Below, piece after piece: positions 43,136-51,872 of a stretch of DNA of 64,000 nt. The notes beneath the pieces were generated by a model. It was not told the DNA's origin, did not search any database, and saw only the letters and a program-made list of their open reading frames with translations. Each line of letters begins with the position of its first letter. The stretch's first letter is position 1. The position numbers were made by a program, and so were the translations under genes. This stretch comes from Nocardiopsis kunsanensis DSM 44524 (GTDB taxonomy: Bacteria; Actinomycetota; Actinomycetes; Streptosporangiales; Streptosporangiaceae): positions 94,675 to 158,674 of the forward strand of contig NZ_ANAY01000015.1 in assembly GCF_000340965.1 (NCBI RefSeq). The letters are read 5' to 3'.

Positions 43136-44899
43136 TTGGGAAACGATGACGTGGACTACCGTGGTTCCGTTCCGCCACAGACGTCCGAGGCTCCCTCAGG
43201 CTCGCAGATCGCCGGGCTGAGCGCCGGACCGGACGAGAGTATGGAGCGCTTCGCCCGCCTGGTCACACACCTGCTCAGGGTCCCCATGGCGGTGGTCTCG
43301 CTGGTGGAGGACGGCCACTGTGTCCTTCCCGGACTGGCCGGGGTGGGTGAACCCTGGAGTTCCTCCCGGCAGGTTCCGCTGCCGCGCACGGAAGACTCCA
43401 ACGCCCCGTCGACCGGAGAACCGCCTGTCGGTGACACCGGCCGTGTGGCACAGGCCCTCGGGGCGGCTTCCTGGACACAGGCGCCGCTCACCGACGACGA
43501 CGGCAAACTCTTGGGTTTCCTCATCGCGATCGACACCACCGCGCGTACCTGGAACAGCCGGGAAGGCGAGGCACTGCACGACCTGGCACACGTGTGCGGC
43601 GCAGAACTGCGGCTCCGTCTCCTGGTGAAGAAGAACGAGCGGGCCCGCCTCAAGGCCCGGAGCGCCTACCGGCGCTCCCGGATGCTGATGCGTATGGCCG
43701 ACGAACTGGCCGGCACCACCGACCTGACCCTGGTGCAGCGTTCCGTCAAGAAACTGGTCACCACCGACCTCCGGCCCGCACACGTGGAGCTGTTGCTCGT
43801 CGAGGGGCCTTGTCTGCGCCGGGTCATCGACCCCGAGAACCCCTCGGCAGCGGGGATGGTCTACCAGGAATGCGACCTGGACGGCGGCCGGCCCGAGGCC
43901 GTGGCCGTGCGCACTGGCACCATCGTGAAGATACCCGAAGAGACCGCGCTGGAGGAGTTTCCCTCCGAGGTGCGAACAGCGTTCGCTGCGGAGGGGTTGG
44001 CCAGCGCGGTGTTCCTTCCCCTGCCCGTGGGCCACGACCCCGTGGGTGCGTTGGTGTTGGGCTGGCAGGACCCCTACGAGGTGGATCCCGTGGAACATGC
44101 GTTGTTCCGCTCCCTGGCCGAATACGTCGCACGTGCCGTGAGGCACGTGACCTACGTGGCCGACCAGGTTCGGAGCGCCCAGGAGATGCAGCGGGCCATG
44201 CTGACGGAGATCCCCTCCGTCCCCGGCCTGGAGATCGAGGCGCTCTACCTTCCTGCTGCCCGGGCCCAGGGTGCCATGGTGGGCGGCGACTGGTACGACG
44301 TCTACCTCTTGCCCGAGGACGCCCGTGGAACGCTTGCGTTCACGGTCGGCGACATCACTGGCCACGACCTCTCGGCGACCATCCTCATGGGTCAGGTCCG
44401 TACCATGCTGCGCCAGGCCGACCTGGACCACCCCGACCAGGACCCCGCGCTGGTCCTGTCGGCCTTCGAACGCGCCAACGCGAAACTCGGTCTCGGGGCC
44501 AGCGGCACGCTGGTGTACGCCCGCCTGGAGGAGACGCGTAGCGGGTGGCTACTGATCTGGACCAACGCAGGCCATCTCGGTCCCCTGCTCACCTCCGTGG
44601 ACGGCGCCGTCGAGCAGTTGCCCGAACAGGATCTGCTCTTTCACCCCGACCTTCCCACCATGCGGGGTCTCAGCCACCAACGGCTCCTGGAGCCCGGCAG
44701 CACACTGCTGCTCTTCACCGACGGACTGGTCGAGAAGCGGGGGCAGGACATGGAGGTGGCCGTCGACCGGACCGCGCGCCTGCTCGCGAACGGCGTGGAC
44801 ACGCCCCTGCCGACCCTGCTGCAAGAGATCACCGAGGCCAACGCGGCCGATACGAGTGAGGACGACGTCGTCCTGCTGGCGATACGGCTGGCGCGGTGA
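43136..44899 (+). CDS. GAF-domain PP2C (SpoIIE-type) serine phosphatase
   Basis: About 587 residues: an N-terminal GAF-like domain (FARLVTHLLRVPMAVVSLVE to the LGFLIAIDTTARTW strand), a second GAF domain (LAGTTDLTLVQRSVKKLVTT to VGALVLGWQDPYEVD), then a PP2C phosphatase with GGDWYDVYLL, GDITGHDLSATILMGQVRTM, LLLFTDGLVEKRG and EDDVVLLAIRL holding the metal aspartates. Such proteins dephosphorylate anti-anti-sigma factors to release SigB/SigF-type sigma factors. The TTG start (GAGGGGG upstream) is my choice; ATG 43079 without a ribosome site is the alternative. No partner gene is adjacent. Confidence 0.87.
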   Translation: MGNDDVDYRGSVPPQTSEAPSGSQIAGLSAGPDESMERFARLVTHLLRVPMAVVSLVEDGHCVLPGLAGVGEPWSSSRQVPLPRTEDSNAPSTGEPPVGDTGRVAQALGAASWTQAPLTDDDGKLLGFLIAIDTTARTWNSREGEALHDLAHVCGAELRLRLLVKKNERARLKARSAYRRSRMLMRMADELAGTTDLTLVQRSVKKLVTTDLRPAHVELLLVEGPCLRRVIDPENPSAAGMVYQECDLDGGRPEAVAVRTGTIVKIPEETALEEFPSEVRTAFAAEGLASAVFLPLPVGHDPVGALVLGWQDPYEVDPVEHALFRSLAEYVARAVRHVTYVADQVRSAQEMQRAMLTEIPSVPGLEIEALYLPAARAQGAMVGGDWYDVYLLPEDARGTLAFTVGDITGHDLSATILMGQVRTMLRQADLDHPDQDPALVLSAFERANAKLGLGASGTLVYARLEETRSGWLLIWTNAGHLGPLLTSVDGAVEQLPEQDLLFHPDLPTMRGLSHQRLLEPGSTLLLFTDGLVEKRGQDMEVAVDRTARLLANGVDTPLPTLLQEITEANAADTSEDDVVLLAIRLAR

Positions 44900-45231
44900 A
44901 GGCGCCGGGGCCGGGGCCCCGGGCGCTCGAGTTTCCGGTGGGCCGGGCCGAAGAGTCCCGGACCGGTGCGTTGGTGCGCGGGCACTTCAGCTTCGAGGCC
45001 CGGCACCACGTCGAAGACGTCCTGTCGGGTGAGGACGCGTAGCAAGGTGCGCTCCGGTCACGGCCGGAGGGCCTGGCCGCGCTGAGCACGGCCGCCGCCG
45101 TGCTCTCGGCACGGTTGGGGCAGGACACACTGCCCGGTGCCTTCCGGTGGGTCTCCTGTGCGACATCCGTCAGTCCGTTGGACGTGCTCGGCCCCGTGAC
45201 CGACACGAACTTCCGGAACGGTCCGGCGTAG
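44896..45231 (+). pseudogene. Small reading frame interrupted by an in-frame amber codon
   Basis: A GTG overlapping the phosphatase stop (GTGA) opens a 48-codon frame ending HHVEDVLSGEDA at TAG 45040-45042. The same frame continues after the TAG with strongly GC3-biased codons: EGLAALSTAAAVLSARLGQD, then FRWVSCATSVSPLDVLGPVT, to a second TAG at 45229-45231. Frame and codon style are unchanged across the amber codon, which suggests one former ~111-residue gene with a nonsense mutation. No family is recognised. Confidence 0.4.
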
Positions 45232-45870
45232 GCCCTGCTGTGTCCGAGCACCGCTCGACCGTGGGACGCGACGTCACCGGACGGTCTCGGCCAGGAGGGC
45301 TGCGGAGCGTCGCACTCCGCAGTCCGGATGGATGATCCGCTCCCCAGGGGCGAGTAACCTCGCCCGGAGCTCCGGGGCCTCCCCCGCCCCCGGAACTTCT
45401 CGACCACCTCGCGCAATGAGGAGCCACATACGACGGTGCCGGGCACGAACGAATCTCGAACGCCCCTTCGCCCCTGAGCTGTCTGATGCCCCTCCGAACG
45501 GTGCGCGGTCGGTGCTGTCGGTTCTGCCTCGGGCAGGGACGATCCCGGGTGGGGTCCACCACCGGTGTTCGCGTCGCGGAGTGCCTCCACGACACTGCCC
45601 ACCCGTTCCCGAACCCAGCGACGGTCGTCCCGATGACGGCCGGCGCGTTCTCCTGCACGGCCTCCCACACGGCACGGAGAACGAGTCACCGGACACCCAC
45701 GACCACCAGGACCCAGATCCCTGACACCTCGACATTCGGACGGGAAAGCCACGCCGTGGACCCCGCCCCCGACACATGGCCACCTGAAGACCACGGCTCA
45801 CTGCCGTGCAGAACACCGCGCGGTGTGGGACCACATCGCGCACCCCGAGTCGCGAGAGAAGAACCGACCC
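45232..45870. other. Region without supportable gene upstream of BCCT transporter
   Basis: About 640 bases. Several overlapping open frames exist on both strands but none keeps codon bias throughout. Short minus-strand pieces (WEAVQENAPAVIGTTVAGFG near 45600-45670; LLAPGERIIHPDCGVRRSAA near 45290-45350) look partly coding and may be remnants. Confidence 0.45.
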
Positions 45871-47442
45871 ATGCATGACACCACGACCACCCATAGAACC
45901 CTCGGGGTGGTCTTCTGGGCCTCCCTCTCCGTCTCAGCGCTGTTCGTGGTCTGGGGAGTGGCCGCCCCGGAACACCAGACGGCAACGATGAACGCTTCCC
46001 TGAACTGGATCACCGCCAGGTTCGGTTGGGCCTACCTCCTGCTCCCCGTGCTGCTCCTGGCGCTCCTGGTCGGACTGGCCTGCAGCCGTTACGGACGCAT
46101 CCGGCTGGGCTCCGACGAGGACCGGCCCGAGTTCGCCATGCACACCTGGATCGCCATGATCCTGTGCGCGGTGATGGGTATCGGCCTGGTCTCCTACGGC
46201 GTCGCCGAGCCGATCTCCCACTTCGCCACCCCGCCCCACGGGCTGGCCGAGTCGGGAACGCCCCAGGCGGCCGTCCTTGCGCTCCAGTACGCCTTCTACG
46301 ACTGGGGGCTGCACGCCTGGGCGATTTTTGCGGTCTTCGGTCTGGCCCTGGGCTACTCGATCCACCGCAAGAAGCGCCCCGGCCTGATCAGCGCCCTGTT
46401 CCGACCGCTGTTGGGACGGCATGCCGACGGGTCCGCAGGCAAGGCCATCGACATCTTCACGGTCTTCGCCACCCTGTTCGGGACCACGACCTCACTCGGG
46501 TTGGGGGCCCTGCAGATCGACCACGGCCTGAACCTCCTCCTGGGCACTCCCAGCGGGACCACGGCCCAGGTCGTCATCGTGGTGGTGATCACGGTCCTGT
46601 TCAGCCTCTCGGCCGCATCGGGCATCAAGCGCGGCATTCGCTACACCAGCGAGGTCAACCTCTCGGTCGCCTCCCTGCTCTTCCTGTTCGTGCTCTTCCT
46701 CGGCCCGACGGCGTTCCTGATCTCGCTGTTCCTGGAGTCCATCGGCCAGTACAGCAGCGAGTTCCTCCTGATGAGTCTGCGCGGGCCGGCCTTCGGCGAC
46801 ACCGAGTGGATGCAGGGCTGGACCTACTTCATGATGGCCTGGTGGGTGTCCTGGGGTGCCTTCGTCGGCGTGTTCCTGGCGCGTATCTCGCGCGGGCGCA
46901 CCATCCGCCAGTTCGTCCTGGTCGTCCTCGGCCTGCCCAGCCTGGCCTTCTTCGCCTGGTTCTCGGTGTTCGGCGGCGCGGCGATCGAGCTGGACATGAA
47001 GCACGGCACGGACATCGCGGGCGACACCGCTGCGGAGCTCAACAGCGCCTTCTTCGCGACCCTGGCCGAGTTCCCCCTCCCCACGGTCACGGCGGCGCTC
47101 GTGGTGCTCCTGGCGGCGCTCTTCTTCATCTCGGGTGCCGACGCCAACACCTACGTGTTGGGCATGCTCACCACGCACGGCTCCACCCGGCCCCGCACGC
47201 CGATCCTGCTGCTGTGGGGAGCGATGACCGGAGCCCTGGCGATCATCCTCCTGCTCTCGGGAGGGCTCGATGCGCTGCAACAGACCGCCATCGTCAGCTC
47301 GGCGCCCTTCCTCCTCGTCATCGTGGGCATGGTCGTGTGCTTCCTTCGCGACCTGAGATCCGAGGGGACGGCCGAAGAGGCGGTGGAAGCGAACATCGCG
47401 CCGCAGCACCTGGCACAGGTGACACCGGAAAAGACCGAGTGA
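45871..47442 (+). CDS. BCCT family betaine/choline/carnitine transporter
   Basis: A 523-residue, 12-helix Na+ or H+ coupled carrier. Opening VFWASLSVSALFVVWGVAAP, then FAMHTWIAMILCAVMGIGLV, SYGVAEPISHF, LHAWAIFAVFGLALGYSIHR and the conserved WWVSWGAFVGVFLARISRGR are standard BCCT features. The N- and C-termini are short, so it may lack the long osmosensing tail of BetP. The ATG at 45871 is preferred (GAGAGAAGA upstream) over a GTG 16 codons earlier. It imports a quaternary ammonium compound, for osmoprotection or as a nutrient. No betaine catabolic genes are adjacent. Confidence 0.9.
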   Translation: MHDTTTTHRTLGVVFWASLSVSALFVVWGVAAPEHQTATMNASLNWITARFGWAYLLLPVLLLALLVGLACSRYGRIRLGSDEDRPEFAMHTWIAMILCAVMGIGLVSYGVAEPISHFATPPHGLAESGTPQAAVLALQYAFYDWGLHAWAIFAVFGLALGYSIHRKKRPGLISALFRPLLGRHADGSAGKAIDIFTVFATLFGTTTSLGLGALQIDHGLNLLLGTPSGTTAQVVIVVVITVLFSLSAASGIKRGIRYTSEVNLSVASLLFLFVLFLGPTAFLISLFLESIGQYSSEFLLMSLRGPAFGDTEWMQGWTYFMMAWWVSWGAFVGVFLARISRGRTIRQFVLVVLGLPSLAFFAWFSVFGGAAIELDMKHGTDIAGDTAAELNSAFFATLAEFPLPTVTAALVVLLAALFFISGADANTYVLGMLTTHGSTRPRTPILLLWGAMTGALAIILLLSGGLDALQQTAIVSSAPFLLVIVGMVVCFLRDLRSEGTAEEAVEANIAPQHLAQVTPEKTE

Positions 47443-47522
47443 CTCAGCGACCACGACGCCGGCCGCCGAGGAAGGCCCCTCTGCTGAGGCCCCGCACCGG
47501 ACACCTCGTGCTCAGTTCCCCG

Positions 47523-47550
47523 GGTCGTGCCCCGGACGCCGGGCACGACC
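47523..47550 (+). terminator. Stem-loop terminator after BCCT gene
   Basis: 10-base arms GGTCGTGCCC and GGGCACGACC with an 8-base loop, 80 bases past the stop codon. Confidence 0.6.
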
Positions 47551-47608
47551 GGTCAGCCCGCGGGCCCCTCGGTCCCCGGGTGCTCGTCGTGGTGATTGAT
47601 CCCGACGG

Positions 47609-47648
47609 CCATGTGGTGCGGCATCCCCGGGAACGCCGCACCACATGG
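47609..47648. repeat. 40-base near-perfect palindrome
   Basis: 14-base perfect arms (47609-47622 and 47635-47648) around a 12-base centre that is itself mostly symmetric (TCCCGGGA core region); two mismatched pairs in 20. It lies in a 430-base gene-free gap between the convergent BCCT gene and the molybdenum enzyme operon. It could be a bidirectional terminator, a protein site, or a small mobile-element relic. Confidence 0.7.
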
Positions 47649-47874
47649 GGAACACGGAGCCCTTCCTCCTGGCCCTCGCCGAGGCGCCGTGGGTGTCGAC
47701 CGCCGAAGTCTCCCCACTCGCCCCGAGCACGGAACAGGTCGTAGGCGCCGACGGACGAGTCGTCCTCGATCACGCATCCGGTGTTCGCGGCGCAACTCGC
47801 GGGTGCGGCGCAGCGTCTCGTCCAGAAGGACTCGACGAGGCACACGAGCTCGTGAGACCCCAGGGCGTCATCGC

Positions 47875-49950
47875 TCAGACGAAGCGGTCCGGGGTGAGCG
47901 GGAGGTCCCGAACCCGGACGCCCGTGGCGTGGTGGGCGGCGTTGGCGATCGCGGCAGCGGTGCCCACGATCCCGATCTCGCCGATGCCCTTGGCACCCAA
48001 GGCGTTGACGTAGGGGTCGTGCTCGTCGATCCAGTGCGCCTGGACATCGCCGATGTCGGCGTTGGCCGCGATGTGGTAGTCGGCCAGATCACGATTGACG
48101 ACATGGCCGGTACGTGGATCCACCTCGCTGGACTCGTGCAGTGCCATGGACAGGCCCATCACCATCCCGCCGAGGAACTGGGAGTGCGCCGTGCGCGCGC
48201 TGATGACGCGTCCGACCGCCCACACCCCCAGCAACCGCGGCACCCGGACCTCGCCGGTGTGGGCGTGCACATGCACCTCGGCGAACTGGGCACCGAACCC
48301 GTGGCTGGAGTAGGCGTCGCCCTCCTCGGGCGGCGCCGCGTCCCCGGTCGCCTCCGCGCCGGTCCCGGGTGCGCTTCCGTGGCGCTTGCGGAACTCCTGG
48401 GCGGCAGCAGTGATCGCCGACCCCCACGAGACGGTGCCCGTGGACCCGCCTGCGACGGTGGCGGTGGGCTGCTCGGTGTCCCCGATGCGCATACGCACCC
48501 GGTCCGCCGGTACCTCCAGGGCCTCGGCGGCGATGAGGCCGAGCGCGGTCTCCGCGCCGGTGCCGATGTCGGCGGCGCCGATGCCGACCTCGTAGCGGCC
48601 CTCCCCCAGGTGGCGGACCACAGCCGATGACCCGGGCATGAGCATCGCCGGGTAGGTGGAGGAGGCTACTCCCGCACCGACCAGCCATTCGCCGTCGTGG
48701 CGCGCGCCCGGCGCGTGATCGTGGTCGGCCCAACCGAAACGGCGCGCACCCTCGCGCAGGCACGCCACCAGGTTGCGGCTGGAGTAGGGCAGACCCGAGG
48801 AGGGGTCGCGGTCGGGTTCGTTGCGTACCCGCAGTTCGATGGGGTCGATGCCCAGCGTGCACGCCAGCTCGTCCATCGCCACTTCGGGGCCGAACATCCC
48901 TGGGCATTCGCCGGGTGCACGCATCCACGTGGGCGGGGCCGCGTCCAGAGTGACGGCGGAATGAGTGCTGCGCCGGTGCGGTGCCGCATACATCATCCGC
49001 GCAGGGGCGGCGGCCGTCTCGATGAACTCGGCCACACGCGAGCTCTGCACGGCAGCGTCGGCGCTGATCCCGGTCAGTACGCCGTCGGCGCCGGCGGTGA
49101 GCCGCACCCGCATCGATGTGGGGCTGCGGTAGCCGACCTGGTCGAACATCCGCTGCCGCGGCAACAGCAGCTTCATGGGCCGCCCGGGGAACGCGCGTGC
49201 CGCCAGCACCGCGACGATCGTCGGCGCGTGCAGCGGTCCCTTGGAACCGAACCCGCCGCCGACGAAGGGGGCGATGACGCGCACTTGGTCCGGTTCGAGC
49301 CCGACCATGGGTGCGAGCGTCTCGCGGACGACATGGGGACCCTGCGTCGACTCGTGCAGAGTGAGCCCGCCCGCGCCCCACTCGGCGATGGTGGAATGCG
49401 GTTCCATCGGGTTGTTGTGCTGCATCGCGGTGCCGTAGACCTCGTCGACCACGGCGTGGGCGCCGGCGATCTGGGCGTCGGGATCGCCCCGATGCTCGTC
49501 GGAGTCCTCCGGCGTGTAGAAGTCGTCACGGTCACGGAAGAACGCCGCGTCGTGCGGGCTCCGGTCGATGTCGGTGCGCAGCAGTCCCGCCGCGTGGCGG
49601 GCGGCCTCGGTGGTCTCAGCGACGACGGCGGCCACCATGTGACCGTGGTAGAGCACCTCGTCGCTCTGCAGGACCTGCAGTTCCGCGGCGAGGGACAACC
49701 CGTCCGGTTCGGCCTCCTCCAGCCGCGGCGCGTTGCCGTGCCACAGCACACCGAGCACCCCCGGTACGGCCTCCGCCTCGGCCGCATCGATCGCCCTGAC
49801 CTTCCCGCGGGCGACCGGGGCACCCACGGGGTAGACATAGGCCATCCCGGACAGCGGGTACTCGCTCGCGTAGCGGGCCCGTCCGGTGACCTTGGCGGGG
49901 CCCTCGACCCGCGCCGAGTCGGCGCCGAGGTGCGTCGTCGTGTCGGTCAT
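47875..49950 (-). CDS. Molybdenum-binding subunit of xanthine dehydrogenase/aldehyde oxidoreductase family
   Basis: A 691-residue large subunit of the PaoC/YagR branch. It binds molybdopterin cytosine dinucleotide and carries the active site. Key pieces: RVEGPAKVTGRARYASEYPL, VGGGFGSKGPLHAPTI, MRAPGECPGMFGPEVAMDEL, GSTGTVSWGSAITAAAQEF and the C-terminal GAKGIGEIGIVGTAAAIANA with the catalytic glutamate in GEIG. The ATG overlaps the FAD-subunit stop by 4 bases. It completes a 2Fe-2S/FAD/Mo operon. The substrate is probably an aldehyde or N-heterocycle. There is no secretion signal, unlike the periplasmic E. coli enzyme. Confidence 0.9.
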   Translation of the reverse strand: MTDTTTHLGADSARVEGPAKVTGRARYASEYPLSGMAYVYPVGAPVARGKVRAIDAAEAEAVPGVLGVLWHGNAPRLEEAEPDGLSLAAELQVLQSDEVLYHGHMVAAVVAETTEAARHAAGLLRTDIDRSPHDAAFFRDRDDFYTPEDSDEHRGDPDAQIAGAHAVVDEVYGTAMQHNNPMEPHSTIAEWGAGGLTLHESTQGPHVVRETLAPMVGLEPDQVRVIAPFVGGGFGSKGPLHAPTIVAVLAARAFPGRPMKLLLPRQRMFDQVGYRSPTSMRVRLTAGADGVLTGISADAAVQSSRVAEFIETAAAPARMMYAAPHRRSTHSAVTLDAAPPTWMRAPGECPGMFGPEVAMDELACTLGIDPIELRVRNEPDRDPSSGLPYSSRNLVACLREGARRFGWADHDHAPGARHDGEWLVGAGVASSTYPAMLMPGSSAVVRHLGEGRYEVGIGAADIGTGAETALGLIAAEALEVPADRVRMRIGDTEQPTATVAGGSTGTVSWGSAITAAAQEFRKRHGSAPGTGAEATGDAAPPEEGDAYSSHGFGAQFAEVHVHAHTGEVRVPRLLGVWAVGRVISARTAHSQFLGGMVMGLSMALHESSEVDPRTGHVVNRDLADYHIAANADIGDVQAHWIDEHDPYVNALGAKGIGEIGIVGTAAAIANAAHHATGVRVRDLPLTPDRFV

Positions 49951-50954
49951 CGATCTTCCCGCCCTTCCCCTGCGCGCCCGGCCAGTCGGCCGAACACGGT
50001 CGTCAGCGCCCCGGCGGCGATCCGGGTCTTGAACTCGTCCCCCTCCAGCGGACGCGCCTCTGCGAGTTCCGCCGCGGCGGCCGCGCGCACTGCTTCCTCG
50101 GTGGGTGCGTGGCCGATCAGCGCTTCCTCGGCGCGCCGCGCGCGCCAAGGCTTGTGCGCCACTCCGCCGAACGCGATCCGCGTGGACGCGACGGTGCCGC
50201 CGTCGAACACGGCCTCCACAGCGACCGACGCCAGCGCGAAAGCGAACGACGCCCGCTCGCGGGCCTTGTAGTAGTCGGACAGGGCACCTTCGGGGGCCGG
50301 CGGCAGCTCGACCGCGGTAATGAGGTCGGCCGGTTCCAGGACGGTGTCGCGGTGCGGTTCGTCGCCGGGAAGCCGGTGCAGCCCCTCCACTGGGACACGG
50401 CGCTCGCCGTCCGTCCCCTGGACGACGGCTTCGGCGTCCAGCGCGCACATGGCGGTGGCCATGTCGGAGGGGTGAGTGGCAACGCAGTTCTCGGATGCAC
50501 CGAGGACCGCGCGGTCGCGGGAGACGCCGCCGAGCGCCGAGCACCCCGTTCCCGGCTCCCGCTTGTTGCAGGGCATCTCGGCGTGCCGGTAGTAGGGGCA
50601 GCGGGTGCGCTGCAGCAGGTTGCCGCCGGTGGTGGCCAAGTTGCGCAGTTGCCCCGAGGCACCGGACAGCAGGGCCTTGGACAACAGCGGGTAGGTGCGG
50701 CGCACCTCGGGGTGAGCGGCGAGGTCGGCGTTGCGCACACCGGCGCCGATCCGCAGGCCGCCCCCGGGAAGCACGTCGACGGTGTCCAGGCTCAGTCCAG
50801 TTACGTCGACGATCCGCTCAGGGGCCTCGATGCCGAGCTTCATGTTGTCCACCAGGTTGGTGCCGCCGGCGAGGAAGGCGGCTCGCGGATGCTCGGCGAC
50901 CGCGGCGACGGCTCCGGCTGCGTCCCGTGCACGGACGTACTCGAACGGGATCAC
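49947..50954 (-). CDS. FAD-binding subunit of aldehyde oxidoreductase, with extra cysteine segment
   Basis: A 335-residue FAD subunit: FEYVRARDAAGAVAAVAEHP, then AFLAGGTNLVDNMKLG (FAD pyrophosphate loop), ASGQLRNLATTGGNLLQRTR and the CO-dehydrogenase-type C-terminal domain. Between the two FAD motifs and the rest is a cysteine-bearing insert, RCPYYRHAEMPCNKREPGTG then CSALGG. In E. coli PaoB this insert holds a [4Fe-4S] cluster. That places the enzyme in the PaoABC rather than the XDH or CoxMSL branch. GTG start and 4-base overlaps on both sides indicate a tightly coupled operon. Confidence 0.88.
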   Translation of the reverse strand: MIPFEYVRARDAAGAVAAVAEHPRAAFLAGGTNLVDNMKLGIEAPERIVDVTGLSLDTVDVLPGGGLRIGAGVRNADLAAHPEVRRTYPLLSKALLSGASGQLRNLATTGGNLLQRTRCPYYRHAEMPCNKREPGTGCSALGGVSRDRAVLGASENCVATHPSDMATAMCALDAEAVVQGTDGERRVPVEGLHRLPGDEPHRDTVLEPADLITAVELPPAPEGALSDYYKARERASFAFALASVAVEAVFDGGTVASTRIAFGGVAHKPWRARRAEEALIGHAPTEEAVRAAAAAELAEARPLEGDEFKTRIAAGALTTVFGRLAGRAGEGREDR

Positions 50955-51466
50955 CGGGCATCCCCTTCCGCGGCGCCGCGCACGGCGGCGACGATTCCGG
51001 CGTAGGCACCGCACCGGCAGAGGTTGCCGCTCATCCGCTCGCGGATCTCGGCCTCGTCCAGCCGGGGTGTGTCGGCGGGGTCGGCGGTGACCGCACTGGG
51101 CCACCCCGCCTCGGCCTCCTCCAGGACACCGACGGCGGAGCAGACCTGTCCGGGGGTGCAATAGCCGCACTGGAAGGCGTCGTTGTCGATGAACGCCTGC
51201 TGGACGGGGTGGAGTTCGCCGTCATCGGCGAGGCCGTCGGCGGTGCGCACGTCGGCGCCGTCGTTGGCCACGGCGAACGTCAGGCAGCTCGTGGCGCGCC
51301 TGCCGTCGAGGAGGACCGTGCACGATCCGCACTGGCCGTGGTCGCACCCCTTCTTGGGGGCGATCACGCCGAGGTGCTCGCGCAGGGCGTCGAGCAACGT
51401 TGTGCGGGTGTCGGTGCGCAGTGTCCTCCTTTCTCCGTCGACGGTCAGGGTGACGTCGGCTTCCAT
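50951..51466 (-). CDS. [2Fe-2S] subunit of aldehyde oxidoreductase
   Basis: A 171-residue electron-transfer subunit. The N-terminal plant-type ferredoxin cluster is GCDHGQCGSCTVLLDGRRAT with a following cysteine. The second, helical cluster is QCGYCTPGQVCSAVGV plus NLCRCGAYAGIVAAV. I start at the ATG that GGAGGG precedes by 7 bases. A GTG 30 codons upstream is possible but adds an acidic stretch with no Tat signal. First gene of the three-gene operon; electrons pass Mo to 2Fe-2S to FAD. Confidence 0.9.
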   Translation of the reverse strand: MEADVTLTVDGERRTLRTDTRTTLLDALREHLGVIAPKKGCDHGQCGSCTVLLDGRRATSCLTFAVANDGADVRTADGLADDGELHPVQQAFIDNDAFQCGYCTPGQVCSAVGVLEEAEAGWPSAVTADPADTPRLDEAEIRERMSGNLCRCGAYAGIVAAVRGAAEGDAR

Positions 51467-51872
51467 CGCGGGTCCCTCCGAGGGCGAATCGTCTGGTCTG
51501 ATCGGTCCCGGAACCGGGACCGGCGCAAAGCCCGTATCAGCGGCCTCATCGGTCACTGTCCCACCGCTGCCCGGCCGTCGGGGAGCGTACACACCGGGCG
51601 GCGTCCCTCTCCGCCCACTGGCCGAGGACGGATCCTCAGCAGAAAAGCCAGACAGACCGGCACACATCTCCACCGATGCCGCGCCGCAGCCCGCCCCGAG
51701 CACGGGGGTGCTCTCCGGCCTGTGGTTCACCGGTCCCGAGCGTTCCTGCAGGGGCATACCGTGTGAGGTTCCCCGTCGTCAGAGCGGGTTCTCCCGCGCC
51801 CGGCCGCCCGGGAAGGGGCACGATGGGGAAAGGAAGAACCCCCCGCGAATCCGACCGGAAGTCGCACCAGAG

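Noticed and set aside
44829..45794. 321-codon minus-strand frame over the gene-poor region
   Set aside because: Arg/Pro/Ser-rich shadow; its left part is antisense to the phosphatase end and codon bias is not maintained.
47444..47845. Overlapping minus-strand frames between BCCT and the oxidoreductase genes
   Set aside because: They run across a terminator hairpin and a 40-base palindrome; no steady codon bias.
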